A stretch of 5,050 nt of DNA from Methanosarcinales archaeon (GTDB taxonomy: Archaea; Halobacteriota; Syntropharchaeia; Alkanophagales; Methanospirareceae). A program made the translations under genes and the position numbers. Under the pieces are notes generated by a model. The model searched no databases. It saw only the letters and a program-made list of their open reading frames with translations, and was not told the DNA's origin. Shown piece by piece: positions 4,665 through 5,050 of this stretch. The DNA lies in assembly GCA_030621945.1 (NCBI GenBank), contig JAUXGS010000091.1:1-5050 (forward strand). The letters are read 5' to 3'. The number at the start of each line of letters is the position of its first letter. Within the stretch, counting starts at the first letter, position 1.

Positions 4665-4671
4665 CCCCTCC
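4665..4671 (-). promoter_or_regulatory. Shine-Dalgarno of the 53-residue ORF
   Basis: GGAGGGG on the minus strand, 6 bases before the ATG at 4658. It is the strongest ribosome site in the window and the main evidence that the small ORF is translated. Confidence 0.8.
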
Positions 4672-4678
4672 GTTTCTT

Positions 4679-4697
4679 TTAGGTTAGCCTAACTATA
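4679..4697. promoter_or_regulatory. DtxR/IdeR-type iron box
   Basis: TTAGGTTAGCCTAACTATA matches 17 of 19 positions of the classical DtxR consensus TWAGGTTAGSCTAACCTWA, with a perfect GTTAG-C-CTAAC core (4683-4693). On the minus strand it covers the predicted start site (about 4698) and the first leader bases of the DUF2325 unit, 21 bases upstream of the small ORF ATG. That is an ideal repression site. The DtxR-family gene lies about 80 bases away on the right. Confidence 0.88.
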
Positions 4698-4711
4698 CGT
4701 GAAGATGGTTG

Positions 4712-4727
4712 TTAGGCTCATAAATAA
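4712..4727 (-). promoter_or_regulatory. TATA-like box plus CCTAA half-site, DUF2325 unit
   Basis: On the minus strand this reads TTATTTATGAGCCTAA, matching the flavodoxin element (TTATTTATGCACCTAA at 971-986) at 14 of 16 bases. The TATA-like part is 4727-4719, which predicts a start near 4698, at the edge of the iron box. The half-site (4716-4712) lies directly downstream of it. Confidence 0.65.
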
Positions 4728-4732
4728 GATGC

Positions 4733-4776
4733 CCTAAAAAAGCTCGGTTTTGCTAAAGGAACCTAAATAAGTTCGG
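4733..4776. promoter_or_regulatory. Operator array upstream of the small ORF and DUF2325
   Basis: Two inverted repeats, 4733-4747 (CCTAA-AAAAG-CTCGG) and 4762-4776 (CCTAA-ATAAG-TTCGG), have centres at 4740 and 4769, again 29 bp apart. The TTAGG half-site at 4712-4716 corresponds to a centre at 4709, 31 bp away. A degenerate CCGAT at 4791-4795 continues the 29-bp phase into the end of the regulator gene. Confidence 0.72.
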
Positions 4777-4778
4777 GT

Positions 4779-5050
4779 TTAACGGAAGAACCGATGACCT
4801 TTTGCTTCTTGCTTCTCCGCTTCGCAGGGATGCACCCCGGTCTCACAGAACGTTTCGAAGTGCTCAAGCCATTGTGGATAATCCGGTGCGGTCTTCACGA
4901 ACTGCACGAAATTTTTCAGCTGCCATATCGTTTCGGGCTCCAATTCGTGCTCGATTATGCACGCATCTTTATCCGCTATCTTCTCTGGCACCTTTATTAT
5001 TTCCAGAAACGCTCTTATCGTCTCATGTCGATCTTTAACAACACTCGCTA
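4779..5050 (-). CDS. DtxR-family metalloregulator, C-terminal part
   Basis: The frame is open to the right edge, showing the last 89 residues; the N-terminal winged helix-turn-helix lies outside. The visible part is the dimerisation and metal domain: R-H-E-T-I-R-A-F-L, then V-P-E-K-I-A-D-K-D-A-C-I-I-E-H-E-L. The C-x2-E-H signature equals Cys102-Glu105-His106 of DtxR, and the His 22 residues earlier aligns with His77 of MntR. MntR has Glu99 where this protein has Cys, so an iron-type (DtxR/IdeR-like) preference is suggested. The tail, W-L-E-H-F-E-T-F-C-E-T-G and two Cys, is common in archaeal relatives, and there is no C-terminal SH3/FeoA domain. An internal GTG at 4991 is not the true start, because family homology runs through it. 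The gene probably controls the adjacent iron box and the operator arrays. Confidence 0.88.
   Translation of the reverse strand, partial: ASVVKDRHETIRAFLEIIKVPEKIADKDACIIEHELEPETIWQLKNFVQFVKTAPDYPQWLEHFETFCETGVHPCEAEKQEAKGHRFFR

Larger units (their letters stand above)
4711..4797. repeat. Regulatory repeat, copy 2
   Basis: This is the partner of 785-871 at a constant offset of 3926; 4731-4773 match 40 of 43 bases, and 4747-4773 are identical to 821-847. The right end runs into the last codons of the DtxR-family gene, whose stop is at 4779-4781, where similarity is weaker. Confidence 0.85.

Noticed and set aside
4802..5038. Plus-strand 78-codon frame at the right end
   Set aside because: It is antisense to the DtxR-family metal domain and is Ser/Arg/Leu-rich without motifs.

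Overview
The window looks like a metal-homeostasis (iron-responsive) locus from an archaeon, most likely a euryarchaeote of the methanogen or anaerobic-methanotroph type. Supporting signs are AT-rich boxes resembling archaeal TATA elements about 25 bp upstream of plausible start sites, Shine-Dalgarno sequences of the GGTGA/GGAGG type, frequent AGA/AGG/ATA codons, and the protein families present. The lineage is inferred; no rRNA or tRNA gene is present to prove it.

Layout from left to right. Positions 1-53 hold a hairpin and a homopyrimidine (TTTTC)n tract. Positions 52-759 (minus) encode a protein of three tandem FeoA (SH3-like) domains. Positions 760-1028 are a divergent control region packed with CCTAA-N5-TTAGG-like inverted repeats. 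Positions 1029-2150 (plus) form a three-gene operon: short-chain flavodoxin, an unrecognised 90-residue protein, and a DUF2023 protein. A convergent junction with a palindrome follows. Positions 2203-2931 (minus) encode a GufA-type ZIP metal transporter, and just upstream of it lies the C-terminal remnant of an isoprenylcysteine carboxyl methyltransferase (ICMT)-like membrane methyltransferase. Positions 3207-4460 (minus) encode a 417-residue DUF2325 protein with an unusual CX2CX2CX2C motif, preceded by a 53-residue small ORF (4497-4658). Positions 4659-4778 are a second control region with the same operator architecture plus a near-consensus DtxR/IdeR iron box. Positions 4779-5050 (minus) hold the C-terminal part of a DtxR-family metalloregulator that runs off the window.

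The genes fit one regulon. A DtxR-type repressor with a Cys-x2-Glu-His metal site sits beside operators that recur upstream of FeoA, flavodoxin and the DUF2325 unit. Flavodoxin is the usual iron-free substitute for ferredoxin, FeoA domains belong to ferrous-iron uptake or to the third domain of DtxR proteins, and ZIP proteins import divalent metals. The least described parts are the operator arrays, in which 5-bp arms lie at 29-bp centre-to-centre steps with a half-site 31 bp further on, directly beside the TATA-like box of three promoters, and the Cys/His-rich DUF2325 protein with its small partner ORF.
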